64,000 nucleotides of DNA, taken from assembly GCA_022578965.1 (NCBI GenBank), contig MU400508.1:434001-498000 (forward strand), read 5' to 3'. Shown here one piece after another: positions 1-13,390 of the stretch. The stretch's first letter is position 1. Every line of letters starts with the position of its first letter. The stretch is from Xylaria sp. FL1777 (lineage: Eukaryota > Ascomycota > Sordariomycetes > Xylariales > Xylariaceae). The translations under genes and the position numbers were made by a program. The notes below the pieces were generated by a model. The model had not been told where the DNA came from. It saw only the letters and a list, made by a program, of their open reading frames with translations, and ran no database searches.

Positions 1-3000
1 TTCTCAATCCATCGCAACGATATCCGTTATCACCCCTGCTCAAGCCACTGCACCATTCCTGAGCAGTGGAACGACACTTGATACCTATTGGAGGAGCAGC
101 CGGCAGGCAGCAACTTTCAGCTTCCCGCTAAGAAATGGGGTAGCGTGATTTTGGTTTTCGAAATTGAAACGCTACCTTGTCTGGTACCACCTACGTACAG
201 TATACGTATGTGGTCAAAATTGGCCGACGATATTATACTATAACCGTCCACTAGAGCAGCGTCGTCTGCCGGAATATCTGCTAGATCCGAAGCCGAGAGC
301 CATAGAAGCGTGTTACCCGGCTCGTGTCTGCGGATACCTCAAGACGAACTTGTTTTCAAGGCTAGGAAAGGAGATCACCCAGCTTTAACAATGATCAGGC
401 CCATGATCACTCTAACAATAATGCCCATGACATACCTACCTACAGAGACTGATACTGTACATGTAAGTAGTAGGCTCACATACTAATTTAAGTGCACTCA
501 CTATTGTAGCGCTTGCAGCTTGACCTGCCTTTCTAGAGCTTGTCTATCAACGGTGAACCATGTCGAGAGATACTGCCGTATTAGGTAAGAACCTAATCCA
601 GAGCTGCCTGCCGGGATCCGGGCACTTTGCGAGATCTAGGATCAGTAGTTCAATTCACCTGTTCCACCTCTCTAGTCAATCAGTAACATATAGTATTCGG
701 GTCCGCCAGCAAGCAGGCCTGCTACGAGAAGCCAGACTTGGATACCTTCATACGTTCCATCAACGGATGTCACAGGGCGACATGCAAGGGTATCAAGGTG
801 GCATTGTAAAAGGTCCTACACATGAAAGGAGGGTTGCCACTGCTACGCTGGACCCATGCTGAGCCATGTGTCGCATCCTTCGACAATGCGCTCTCATCGT
901 TCACCTTCGTTGTTCCCATCTATCATCGCATCATCCGGTTTTATGTGTAGGCCTCGGCTCCGATGGGATTTACGGACACTGATCTGCCCATTACACTGCG
1001 ATGTAACAGAAAGTCGGAACGCACATCTTTTAAACTTTCTTGTTATGGCAATAGGGCGTTACAGAAGATGCGGCGTAAATCCTTCAAGATAAACTACACT
1101 CTCCGGGCTTCCGAGAAAGTGTCCCCAAAGCGGACTAATTAATTCTTAAATCAACTCCGAGACTCCCGTTCTTTTTAATTACGGATACGCAAGTATATCA
1201 CACCCACCCAAAGGAAGCTCTGTCAACATCACACAACAAGCACCACAATGGTATCCCTGCGTATGCGGACTCGAGTTACACACTCGTCCAACAAACGACA
1301 ACTGTGCCTCTCCTAGAGCCCATTGTCTTCTTCTCGTGCAAGGTATACCTGGTGACTGCGGTATGCGGTGTACTATTGATCCCAGCTAAGGAGACAGCAT
1401 GTCATTGGAGGGACATAGTCATTCACAACACCATTGTGATGGGTGAGCGGTTTGGCACGGAGACTCGCGGCTGAGTTGCCCATCGTCAACCAACTACCTG
1501 CTCTAACTCATACTCTGGTAGCCTGCTTAATGGCAGATGGTCACAGGAGGCGAGACGACTTCTTACTCGCTGAGATAGACCACATGATCGTGATCTACTG
1601 CCCGTCGTTTTGCGGCGTGCATAAGGCGCTCTAAGTGACAGGACAAGGCTATCTATTGACTCAGATTTCCCCAGCCCTCTTCGGTTTTTCTTTTCACTGT
1701 GCGCATTCTCAGCTAGACGGGGCTGAAAGGATACTTGTAAATGATCAAGTTTCGGCGAAATTCAGGCATAGTCACATTTAAGGAGTGTCTGGAGTGGTAA
1801 GTCAAGGAAGTCCACTGCAACAGAACGGGACGGTACGAAATCCTCGCTGCTACCGTTTTGTTTGCCTCGTGAATGAGGAGACGAGATGCAAGCCCAAGCC
1901 CAAGCCTTGCGTGGAGTATCTCGTTACTAGCTTCGGCCCCCAAGACCCTACATCATGTACGATGTAGGCATGTCTGTCAGCAGAACGCCGCCAATGATCT
2001 AGGGCACTCCCTTCTAATTACACGTCCATAGTGTATGCGTGGAATCCTACTAGAAGCCCAAGGCGCCTTCGGTATCGAAATCCCTAGGCTAGATTAGGTA
2101 CTTGCTATGTAAAGTTACCACATTCTCACCGAGGCTCCAACGGATTTGCGGCATGTTCTAGATACATAGATTGTTGCGGGGCTTCTATTTAATCCTCTGC
2201 ATTGCCTTCGACCTCATGTTTCAGCTCTTTCGCGGCGTTGGGCTGTCGATCTTCGTTGATGGTGGTGAAGTTGACAAATGGCGTCGTCCTTCCGTCGGCT
2301 GGATTCACAAATCACAGCTCTATGTTTACAGCCAACCACCTACCTACGCCCAACAGACATCGTTGATGGTCCGGTGGATAGCCCTTAAGTTACGTATTAT
2401 CTCGGGCGATTGCGCCTCCTTGTGCCGCTCATAGAAGATGATGGTACCCCAAACCTCGGCGCGCCACCTCGACACGTACACTGTTCGAAATCCCTTATTC
2501 CTCGACATCCGCTTGATCCCATAGCTCGAGGAATATTGTGGAATCCCTGCAAGGACGTGTATAACAAGAAATACAGGTGCTGCTGAGCTCCCAACATCTA
2601 CCATCTAACCACGGTTACACATCAAGTCATACCACCTTCATCTTTGGGACTCCTTACTTCTATTTCGGTCAATGTCAGGGGGGGGGACGTGTTATAGTGA
2701 GTTGGGAGAACGGTACTACTCTACCCCTCCCCCTCTTCTCCCCATCCATCCGGAGATGCCACCCTGTCGGGGCAGAAAAAGAAAAGGAAAAGAAGAGGAA
2801 AAAGAAAAAAACGCGACCAAGAGAACCACATGGCACCCCACTTAAGCACACCCGCACGAATGGATACACTACGGTACGCCCCATGCACTATGTATTGAAG
2901 GATATGGCCAAACCAAGACGACAGGTCTCGGATCATGCTTCCCCTTTCAGTATCGGTGTTGGGTGACGGCTGCTGCCTGTGTATGCGTATCATACTATGC

Positions 3001-4296
3001 TGGGTACATGGTATACTTACTGAGCTGGTCGACATATACGAAGAAAGCGAGGGTAGTTTTCTGCGTTGATACTACCTCTTCAAGTCGCGTGATCTCGCCT
3101 TCTCCTGCTTGCTCCCTCGTGTGTCTTTCGCGCGCTCGGTGGTTTGTTTCCTGCTCCGAGACTCCAGGAGGTGATGAGAGTCGCAGCTCGTGATTGGGGG
3201 GAGAGGGGTTGGGGGTGATGGTGGTGAGAGGGTAAACGGCCACGTCGCATCGCTTGGCCCAGCTGAAAGGCAAGGAGGGTACATATCGAGAAAGGCCCTC
3301 GGGCGAAACACACACAAACAGGCAACTTTTGTCTAACAAGGTATGTGGTGCAGTATTCCTAGTGTGGTATGTACAAGGTAAGTACAACACCAAAACAGCC
3401 AGCCAGCCCTGTGACTTCGCCGACAAGTGGTAAGGAGATCCAAGGGAGAAAAGGCGTGCATTTACTAGATTTCTCATTGGAGGCTAGCTATTTCTCGGGG
3501 CTATCGACACCACTAGATAGCGCGCGCGGATATACCTACATGCACGGCATGGAGCTAGCTTTGTTTTTTTTTTTGCTACAACTGATAGTTGGGACGATTG
3601 GCTTTTTACAGTTTCGCATCGCGTGTCTGTTGGTCTCACATAGTGTGCCATGTGCCGCCAACAGCATTAACATACGTAGTTATGAGGCAATTACCGAGGC
3701 AATGGGAAAGGGAGTTTTTTTTTCTAACGCCTAGGTAGTGTACTACGTACGTAGCGTTGCTTCTCGAAAATGTAGTTATAGAACGATAGCTTGAGTCATG
3801 ATGGCGCATATAGTGCACATGTAGGTAGGCAGGTAGTAGATTTCGTCTAGATTCCAGAAGCGAGCGAGCGAACGAGCGACAACGACGACTCCACTCCCCA
3901 TCAATACGGCGTAGCATATCTACTTGCGACTCTGGATCATGAGAACGGTGATCTATTCGCTGCTTGGGGCCTTGGGCCTTGGGGGGATGAACAGCTGATG
4001 ATGATGAAGTGCCCGTTTTTGGCTCAGCTCTTGGTATTCTTTTTTCCCTGCCGTGGTACGTTACCGTCGCATAGAGGTGCTTCAAAAAAGTGTCACGACC
4101 TTGGGTATTCATTCACTCACTCACGACAAAGTTCTGGTTATGGCATGGGAATGCGAGATGCTGCGTACTTCCAGATCCATACCTACCTCCCCATTGAGCC
4201 ATCTGAAGACAGGCACGTCACCCGCTACCCCAGCTGCGTCTTTGACGGTTCAGCGCCGACCAGGTAGGGAGAAGGACATGGGGGATCAAGAGGTCT

Positions 4297-4376
4297 ACCG
4301 AAAATACATACGTACATATACTACGTATACGTACATACATAAATACATACATACATACACATATACAGCGAGCCTA
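4297..4376. repeat. CATA/CGTA microsatellite
   Basis: An imperfect tract of ACATACAT, ACGTACAT and ACATATAC units. It lies in the gene-poor left flank and shows no coding potential. Confidence 0.8.
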
Positions 4377-5423
4377 CTATAGGTGCGACCTGATCACTAA
4401 TAGAGAGGCGCTGGCGTGGACCAGTCGAGACCCTGAACTTTCCTCGGCGACTCTAACAATTCTGGGCGAATGGGGACTTTGAAAGATAAAATGGCTTTTT
4501 TTGGTTTGTTTCGATGGACTCCGTATACCTATACCTACCAACTGCCTATGTACATTTTCACACGGGACGAGGATTCTTTTTTCCCTATACTAATCACTAT
4601 ACCTACTTACTTATGCTATCAAGGAAAATCTGCCACACCATTCATTCTGAATGCTCATTGCGCCATATTACTTGCAGTAGCACATAACGTCACGCGCCAC
4701 CATGGGGCGGCTTTTCCATAGCGTGCACTAGGTACCTAAGTACGCAGTATAGTAGGCAGATAGAGGTCCCATGTGAGTATTTTTGGTGATAAGGAGCTGA
4801 AGAATACGTTTGATGCTGTACACGCAGAGAAGCATCGGCTACGATAATTGCTCTAGTCTAGCGTATGTAGGAGATGAGACGTGCAAAAAGGGGGTAAAAT
4901 ACAGAAATAAAATAGAAAAACTACTAAGAAAGTACCTACCCTTAAATCCAATCCCAATTATAGTATAGTAAAGCTCTTGGGATTTCGAGCTTAATTAGCA
5001 ATGCTACATCCCCCCTCCCCCCTCACGATCCAGCCTACACTATAATTGATATCACACCTCTTTTTCATGCCAGCCCTGTGCCGCACGATTTTCGGCACCG
5101 AGAGAACCTGTTTGCTAGCTAGCTATACCGCTTCATCGGCGATCTAATTATGGGAGCAGTGAGCAAGAGAAATTTTCTTCACCACCAGATATGAAACGTT
5201 AGGTTGAGACGTGGACGGCAAAGTAAATATATTATTAGTAAGAGTGTACGTGAGTAAATTTAGAGTGGTGAGTGTACCGTAGTGCAGATGGATTACTAGA
5301 GGGAATACACGTGTAAGGTACTCGAAGGCAGAGTCGCAATGCATCGCGATGGACGACGACGATGACGCCGCCGCCGACGTCTGTGAATTATGGTACCCTA
5401 CCTCGTTCGGCCCGGGCGTATAC

Positions 5424-5452
5424 TACCTACCTACCTACCTACCTACTTACTC
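5424..5452. repeat. (CTAC)n microsatellite
   Basis: At least five consecutive CTAC units with imperfect edges. It is the clearest case in this window of the TACC/GGTA tetranucleotide repeat that peppers the intergenic DNA. Confidence 0.85.
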
Positions 5453-5914
5453 ATTTCCAGATCATTGATACAGATCATTGATGTACATACAGTATGTATG
5501 CCTACTTAGTCTAGGCACAGACGAAAAGGGATCTGCGTACTTAGGTGATGATGCATGGAGTGGTAGTATACGTACGTCTGCGCGGCCCCAGCAAACAGCT
5601 GAATCTGGATGCTCGATACGACAATCAGAAGACTCCACAGAGGAGATACCGGCAGACTCGATTAATTAGCCAGCTGAACATGGTAGTATAGGAAAAAGCA
5701 AAAAACCCAAAGAAAGGGAAAAACACAGCAACCGAAAACGTTGTTGTATGGCCCGTACTATCGGTATCCATCTCACATGACGATCTGATTTGGCCATGGT
5801 GCAGGCGGTAGAACCTTCTTTCTCTCTCGCCTGCAGTAGGTTGTTGTTTTTTTGTTGTTTTTATCCGGTCGAGAAGCTGGACTCGCCGAGAAAGGCGGCG
5901 ACATGTGGCCACAT

Positions 5915-5956
5915 TACCTACCTACCTGCCTATCTACCTACCTATCTATCTATCTT
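5915..5956. repeat. (CTAC)/(CTAT) compound microsatellite
   Basis: ACCTACCTACC units grade into CTATCTATCTAT units. This second tetranucleotide tract is about 0.5 kb from the (CTAC)n array and no gene is associated with it. Confidence 0.85.
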
Positions 5957-8900
5957 TTGGATTTGGATATCGTATGAGCGCTTAGGCACTCCGGACTCCG
6001 GCTCTGGGTTGATTGCGTTGCGTTTTTCTTTGGACGGAAACGAGATCAGACGATCGGTGCGACCGGAAATGCAACCTTGGGCGCATGAGTCTTCGTCCAG
6101 CTCTCGGAGAGAATCGCCGAAACTCGCCTATGCGACGGCGAGAGAGGGTGCTTTGGAGAGAAGGCTTTGACTGCTTCGCAGGCGGTCGCCAACTTTACCC
6201 CAGGTGGATGATTAGGATGTTCTCTTTCCCGAACGCGATAGTTTCGGTTTTGTTATGAGGGGCATTGATGAGGCTAGGGCAAGACGTGAGAATGATTCGC
6301 ATTCTTGTTTGATAGCCATGATCAAGTTCGGGGCTAGATATTGGTGATTATAGATCTCCCTCACGACTTCTCATCAGATATCTGTACCTGTTCCACAGCG
6401 TGATACTAACAATATGCTCACAGTATAGCCCGTCATAATAGTTCTCCCTAGCTGGTATGGATGATACATTCACTAGAGTTGAGACGAATGCTTGTCAGGG
6501 GACTTGCTTTCCGAGCTCATCCGAAGAGGAAGATGCATTGCGATCTACGAGAGACGCTGAGATGCGTTCACCATGGCCGTGGGTCACAATGGCCTACATA
6601 AGTGCTCCCTCCAAGGATAATCACCGTGCCAAATTGTGCGAAGTGGTTAGACGTCGGCTGCTTCTCATAGAGGATATCGCTATGACAAGTCAGACATTTG
6701 CCTCTGGTTTCCCCCGGAGCTCGGGATCTCCCCAAACCCACGCGATGCGGCATGTAGCAACCAGTATCAGACGAGCATCGGGTGAGTGCCATGGGGCATT
6801 ATCCGCAGGACGCGTCGCAGTATTCGGCAGGCTTAGCCGAGCCATATCAACGATGAATCGAAAGTCTCTTTGCCCCTTTCTCGTATCTCGTTTTTGAGAG
6901 CCCACGGGCGGACGTGTCTAGAAACATGAGTGCTGGCGCTCTTGGATCTACATTTCTGTAGAACTCGCCATCGCAAGAACGCAACAAAGGGGGTAGGTGT
7001 CACAGCACCGCAATCTAGATGGCGTTGTGTTGATCTCACCAAAGGCCCTCGCACATAGGCTATTCGAATCCCGGTTGAAAGGGCCGTAGGTCTTGGGTAA
7101 TGGGAACTTTACAGCATGTCTCAGAGCCTCTTCCTTCCCCAGACACACATGCTGCGCCGTTAATCCACCTCCATGTCGTTACACTGCCAGGAATAGAAGA
7201 GAAGAGAAGAGCAAGAGCAGAGCACGCGAAGCACAAGTCCTACATACAATAGCAGCAGCAGCTTTGCGTCGAGTCAAAGTGCGTGGCCCCCACATCCTGG
7301 GAATTTCCAAACCACTTACTTACACTATGTACATGGTCCATTCCATATCATACGCACACGTGTATGTAGACTAAAGTTTCCCGATCCCTTATCTCGGCGC
7401 GAAAGATCCAGGCCCCAATCGTTTCCAAATACCCACCCTGAAGATATTCACGTTGGTTATCGGTGGCGAATACTGATACTACGTAAGCGTAGCAAGAAGT
7501 CCTAGCGTATTGCTAATATCCCCCCCATGTGTATATCGACTTAGACTCATACCAGGTAGCTCTTAGCGGTATGCTTAATAACGAGAATAGGTGTGTACAC
7601 AGTAGTTGTAACTAGTCCTGCATAACAAGTCGCGACCCTTGCAATTGGGTACCGGCTTTTTATCTGGAAATCGACTAGTCTAGGACTTTAACAGCGATTG
7701 AGTTTACTCCGTATTCCGTGAGAACCGGGGTAGGTAATCTAGGAACGACATGGAGTACGGGGGTTACGCCGTATAGCTAAGTATGTAGAGTGGTATGTCG
7801 ATGTCCCAACGGCCCGGAGATGAGATGAGATTGACGGCCCCATCGCAACAAGGCTGAGAGAAGCTTAGGGAGAACTATACTAGGTATACAGTCTATACTA
7901 CATTAGTTTGATTCTTAAAGTAGTGCATTTACTGTACACTACTTACACTAGGTACATACGCATAGATCATCCATAGCTACATACGCAGTAGACATTCACG
8001 GTAAGTACCGCACGCACGTTCTTGCGCATGATATACGGCGCGAGAGAGTGTACGATGATGGGACGATGGTCTCGGCAGTTGGAACGTGCAAGTTTGGCTT
8101 TGTTTCGATTTGTTCTGTAACAAAAATAAAAAACCCCGATGCAGCGACCGTATAATCCTAGAACCCGTTCGTTCATGGGCGGTCCCGTCCTACACTACTG
8201 CGTACTTAGGTATTGTCAATCTCGCCGGGAGTCATCCTCCCGACTAATGCCCTTTTGTTTATTGGAAACGATGCGACTTAATGAACGAGAGGCCCCCTAT
8301 ATGACGACGATGGCGGGCTGGCCTAGACCGGCTCGTGTAATGATACGCGAGATCGACAGCGCGGCGTACGTGTTTGGGTCTTGGATTCCATACAGACACA
8401 AAGACGGGCAAGATCCGCAGGTGTGTCTTCCTTTGAGCGACTTTGGCTTTGCTGTGCCGCAGGCTAGTCTACCGCTCCATCGCATTTTGGAACTTCTCGA
8501 AGGATTGCCAGACGTGCCGAATACAGTACCTACTTAGCGTCGGATCAATTTAACGAAGACGACGGTCTTTCTTCTTGAAGGAATCGTAGCGTACCAAAAC
8601 TACACGAACCCTGGGTCTCCCATAGGCTCGGTACTACTGCACTGTATTATAGACAGACTCACCCATTTCTGATGACATTGATGTAATTAGTTGTCTTACG
8701 CGGTATGTGCCGCGGCGCAGTGATAAGAGAGGAACACAACAGTTACGGTGAAGGTCTTGCTTGCATCTTCCTTCGTAGGAGCCGGCATGGTGACCGAGTA
8801 TCTTGAAGCAACCAAACACAGCACGATAGTCCTAACTCACCAATGCGATCGGTCTATAGACATATTATCTGTCTTCCTACCCAAAACATCCCGTAGCTTA

Positions 8901-11900
8901 GCTGCAACGGTACCAGAGTATGAACAACCTATCGAGTTCCTGATTACTCTTTAACAGCTCGTTCCATTGCGTTTCTATCTAAGCAAGATCGTCAAGCGGG
9001 TAGATGTTGCATTGCCGGCCGGCGTGTATTCGAGAGTAACGCCGATCCGCGCGGTCCGGTCGGACATGATACGTATCTGATGTCTCGAGTCAATATCCGA
9101 TTGAAAGGCGTCAAAGTTGCTCTCTTGCCTGTTAACCAGTAGTAAGCAAGCTCAAGAACTAGTTACAGGCGTCTGAGTTCCATGATATCATCTAGATACA
9201 GTGTCGCCCTGTATTCTCTTAACGTACACCTCTGCTTAGCATCTGATCTTCTAATCTTATTGTCTTCACATACATTACTCATCACTCCTTGATGTCTAGC
9301 AATATGCTTGGGCCCTTTTGAACCTCCCTTCGCTTCCGAAGCAAAGGCGCAACTGGCGAGGTAGTATGCCCACTTACCAAGCCCCTAGAGAATAACATTT
9401 TTCTAGCCCCCACACTGGCAAAAGTGCAAATTGGATCACTAAACTGTTCATGCCATTATGCCGTGATATCCCATAAAATCTAGAAACCTCCGGCGTCTTG
9501 GTCCCAATATCTAATGAGTACCAGAGGTGGCTTCTACCTATTGTAGTTGACTAGCAAGCTTATGCATCGCCGTTCATCAAGCACCTGCTGTTGGTGACCC
9601 AAACTTGAAAATAGATAAACGAATGATGCAACGGTTAGTGAAATACGAGCTTAATTCCCAGATTATATAATTTTGACAGCTAGAGTGATTATACGCTCCA
9701 GCTCAAGTGGCTGGCTGCCCGTAGTGTAGGGCTCAATAGAATAGTCAACTGGTTCCTGGTTTCCTTTTAAATCAAACGCTCCTGTCATCGGGACATCTAA
9801 GATCCTATGCCGCCACCGAGAAATTGATGTAGTCTTAGCAGGAGAAGAGCAGGCAGACCTATCTGCCCCCTAGTGAATGTCTTCTGAGCGCCATGGCGTG
9901 AGATGAAAGCCGTATGGAGGAGGTCCCGTGGTTGCACCACAAAAGCTGCCCTCCAGATGCTCAATTATTCATCAAATCTGACGTCTTCCCGTATCTCAGA
10001 GGTGCTATTCTCCTCTATCCTTCAGCCTACCCGATAAACCACTATGATTACGAGCTGGAATATAGCAATTCAAATTTGTCTAAATTGTCCAACCCATCTA
10101 GTCAGGACAGGAGCGTTGAAGGAAACTGGGAAACTCTTCTATCTGAGTCACTCTCACAATCCTCGGCCAGGCAATAGCAGCAGGAGTTGCCTGGGGCTGT
10201 CCATTAGAGACGCCACGCTTACATGTCGCGATTGACTAGGTTCGCACGGTAGAAGGACGGTAGACGTATGACAGCGATCGCTTGCGGAAAGCATTGTCAT
10301 TAGTCCAGGCATCGTGCATCATTTAAGAGAGAAAGACGCAGTTACGCAGGTAGTCATAGGCTGATACTCTTTACCTCCACTACCAAGAATTAGTTGAGTC
10401 TAATCAACGTCTGGGCATCTAATATTAGCCTAAATAAAGACCCAGAAGCTCCCTCCACAGAGCTAATATGCTCATCGAGACGCAGAGGACATATCTTTGG
10501 CCGATGACAGAGCTCCCGTGTCAAATATCGGGGTATTGGCACCAGGATGAGTTTCATTACTAGGTTATCAATTACAGACGAAAAGTGAATGTCGTCGTGC
10601 CGACATGGATACGACACTCTACGGAATCTCAATGCCAACGAAAGGAACCACTGTCGGTAGGAGAGGCGGACCAGTTTCGCCAGAAGCGTAAAGCAACGTT
10701 AACTATAGGCGTCCTAGCCATGATCGGACAGGGCAGGGTAAACCCGTCGAAATCGACATCAAACCCTGCATCTCTACCCTTCAGGACAGTTGACCTGAGC
10801 AGCTCGTCAACACTGGAACTAAGCTCGGAACGAATCGCTCTCTCTTCTATAACGGAGGGCAGACAGAGTTATCGACGAGGCGCACCAACAGACGAACATA
10901 CAATAGCAGGCCTGATCTGGGAGAGCTGAGAATCAGGCAAATAATGGGGACCGCAATATCGCAATGTTGCGAATCCCAAGTCCCGGATCTCGTGTGAACA
11001 GTCCGATGCCTGAAGACCGAATGCTACGAGCTCCAACAACAAACAGCACGCCTATAAGTTTATAGACCCAACATAGTCTACATCTACACAGGACATAGAA
11101 TGGGGGCTTCAGAGGGCTATATCGAAGCGGCAGCAGAAGCAGAAGAAGAAACAATGTATTATTTGAGTCGAGAATGAGATAACTGCCTAAGCCCGAGAGG
11201 AAACAACAACCACCTTACCTCTAAACAATTATCTAGTTGGTCGATCTAGAGGAGAAGCCAAACGCTCACAAGCACGAGCTCTCAAATCTCCTGACTAGGA
11301 CAGTTTTGCAAACCATGCGAATAGATAATTCACATCAGTGCTTTGGGGTCTCTAATTCCCATTTGACATGTCTCGAGTGCACATGGCACCTAACAGCTGA
11401 GTTCAACTCCTTCGCCTTCACTTCCGAAAGCCATTGATATCAACCATCGTAAAACAGAAAAGCAATTCTCGACTCCAGATGCCTAAACCCGGGGGGAGGA
11501 GAAGGGAGGGGCTGTTAACACGGTAGTTAAGCTTCCGAATACTGGGTAGGCGTCGCACTATTTGCTACTTCTGAACACGGAGGAATGACCTAAAGTTTTC
11601 AGTATTATTACATGAAAAGTAGGTGGTGCTTGCTGTCATGACGGCTCCTGTCAGTCAGGCTCGTTGCCGGGTACTGCTCGACGCAGGAGTGTCGAGGAAT
11701 GTGTGCCGCGAAGTGGATCGTGGGCTGGCATATAGATGGTAGTTGTGGTGATTCAACGTATAAGTGTACCATTCGCCTATGCGTAGCATATTATTAGACA
11801 CAATCTCGTCATAATTAAAAAGACACTGAATAACTAAACATGGTATAGTATTGTTACCTATAAGTGAAAGGCCCGTTTTAGGTCACTCTGTTACATGAGT

Positions 11901-11977
11901 GGTGCAAGTGTTTGTATTTTTGGTCCGGAACGGTTCATCTAACATTTAACACCAAAGGCCAGCTCAGTTCCAACATG

Positions 11978-12049
11978 AATATTGTTTCATTGTGTAACAT
12001 TAACTATATATAATATATAGATATATATATTACACAATGAAACAATATT
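11978..12049. repeat. perfect 20-bp inverted repeat with AT-rich loop
   Basis: The left arm at 11978-11997 (AATATTGTTTCATTGTGTAA) is an exact reverse complement of the right arm at 12030-12049. The 32-nt spacer is almost pure A/T and itself partly palindromic (TATATAATATATAGATATATA). This could be a short foldback or MITE-like element, a cruciform-prone site or a hairpin in an unannotated transcript. No open frame overlaps it. Confidence 0.85.
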
Positions 12050-12599
12050 ACAAGACTGTTAAGATAAAAAAAGAAAGGCCGTTCGAAATGTATAGCAAAA
12101 AGACGGAAATTGCAGCTATATTACTTTGGACCCTTTGGCTAATAGGTAATTGCTCGCCATTGTATTATTTGGACGCTTAGGTATAACGTATGTACCACTA
12201 TACTAAAAAATCTAGCAGAGTGACCAGAAAAAAAAAACTCAAGTTCCAGCATGTCCCAAAAAGGGGTCCGCACAGGTAGGTAGTTATATTAATCATGGAG
12301 GCTAGACTATACGCTGGAGTCTTCTACCTCACGATACCCCTTTTCTGACAATGAGCTGTCTATGCTAACAGCTCTTGTAAGTACTTCGAGGTTTATAGAC
12401 AATTCATCGGATATGATCTAGTTACTTACTCGGAAAAGAAGAAAACAATGTCTGGAACTTGTTGGATTTCTATATGAAGCCACCTATCTAGAGAGGCCGG
12501 TCTATGGACAGTGCCTAGAAACAGTGTCATACAGTATACACCACTGTTTATCAACGTATGTTGTCTACAGACTCGTGTTAACTAACGTCCTGGTAGACA

Positions 12600-12718
12600 A
12601 GTTCCTCTCAACTATCTCTTCTTGGAAGTTCAAAAAGATTTTTGGTCGATCTCTTAGAAAAAGCGCCCTCGCGCTTTGGCTGTTCTCACGAGTTGAATGG
12701 GTCTTGGTTACGGCGGTG

Positions 12719-12749
<31 letters not shown>

Positions 12750-12750
12750 A
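12600..12750 (+). mobile_element. probable non-LTR retrotransposon 3' end with (TGAT)n tail
   Basis: The segment ends in about seven TTGA/TGAT units (about 12719-12749). Just before them is a short stem-loop (AAAGCGC, loop CCTC, GCGCTTT, around 12659-12676) and a GC-richer stretch. Fungal LINE-like elements commonly end in a small 3' stem-loop followed by short tandem repeats, and this layout fits. No reverse transcriptase frame was seen upstream, so at most a 5'-truncated or decayed copy is present. It could equally be a simple microsatellite next to a chance hairpin. Confidence 0.35.
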
Positions 12751-12989
12751 TCTTTAACATCGGGTAGAGGGCTGTTTAGCCACTTCGCATACCTCCTGAA
12801 GGGTATTAGACGTGGCAAGCTCTATATACTGCGTATATTACAGTAGGATATGTTAGTATAGTAGGATTATCGGTCTATTTATATAGGTTATCTTCACTAG
12901 ATATGATGCTATCTCGTGCCTCCAGGGGCTCTATCATTCTAACACTCGTAGTCACTACAACCTAATCCTTTAAGCCCAAGACTGTTAGT

Positions 12990-13330
12990 CCTCTGTTTGT
13001 GTTCTAGTTGTCTAGCGGGTTCTATTAAGTCAGGCTGCCGGCTTTCCCTTCGCCGGTTATCGGTTGTCTGCCGGGGCAGACGACTCTGTGGCGCTATTAC
13101 GTGGCTGTCTTCGGGTTTGCTGGGGGAGTTTTGTGTGTAATTTTGGTGTTTTATGGGTTTGGTTGCGGGGGCGTGCGGTTACGGATGGACTGTTTCTATC
13201 TAGACGTGACAACCTTACCTTTTCCTCGTTTTTAGACAGCTTCTGCCTCTTGTGGAAATTGTTGACCATTTTTTCTGTGTTCTGCATAAGCATATCGCGG
13301 GGGTTACTGCTACTAGTTATATACAGCTGA
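12990..13330 (-). other. strand-asymmetric segment, possible transposon ORF1 remnant
   Basis: The plus strand is strikingly rich in G and T and poor in A for about 300 bp, so the minus strand is A/C-rich. The minus strand carries a 78-codon open frame (13057-13293) rich in Lys, Arg, Asn, Gln and Thr with no family I recognise. Strong strand asymmetry with a basic, low-complexity frame is typical of retrotransposon ORF1 regions, but there is no zinc knuckle or reverse transcriptase nearby. Treat it as an unexplained compositional island. Confidence 0.3.
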
Positions 13331-13360
13331 ATACTCTTTCTACCGTATGAGGTATTCTAA

Positions 13361-13390
13361 TCAAGGGCGTCCTCTGCAGGGCGCCCTTGA
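13361..13390. repeat. strong 13-bp-stem hairpin
   Basis: The arms TCAAGGGCGTCCT and AGGGCGCCCTTGA pair across a 4-nt CTGC loop with a single G-T wobble, giving a compact hairpin. It sits about 70 bp beyond the G/T-rich segment. It could be a structural element of a decayed transposon or a transcription-termination-like hairpin; the function is unknown. Confidence 0.75.

Larger units (their letters stand above)
1..11970. other. gene-poor flank with no recognisable protein-coding gene
   Basis: About 12 kb without a convincing gene. All open frames are short (at most about 158 codons), start at arbitrary codons, and show no family motif or splice-joined continuation that I can recognise. The stretch is rich in simple repeats, especially TACCTA/TAGGTA-type tetranucleotides near 5.43 and 5.93 kb and CATA-type repeats near 4.3 kb. 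It also has copies of the 9-mer TACTGCGTA or its complement at 4741, 7982 and 8196. Short purine or pyrimidine tracts occur near 2.77 and 3.2 kb. This could be decayed transposon sequence, long untranslated leaders or a true gene desert; a small lineage-specific gene with introns cannot be excluded. Confidence 0.6.

Noticed and set aside
3636..4112. 158-codon minus-strand frame in the left flank
   Set aside because: Composition follows local simple repeats; no motif, and overlapping frames exist on the other strand.
6457..6897. 146-codon plus-strand frame in the left flank
   Set aside because: No recognisable domain, several overlapping antisense frames and no splice-joined continuation.
7014..7090. 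tRNA-like B-box (ATTCGAATCCCGG)
   Set aside because: No matching A-box at the right spacing and the T-stem does not pair.
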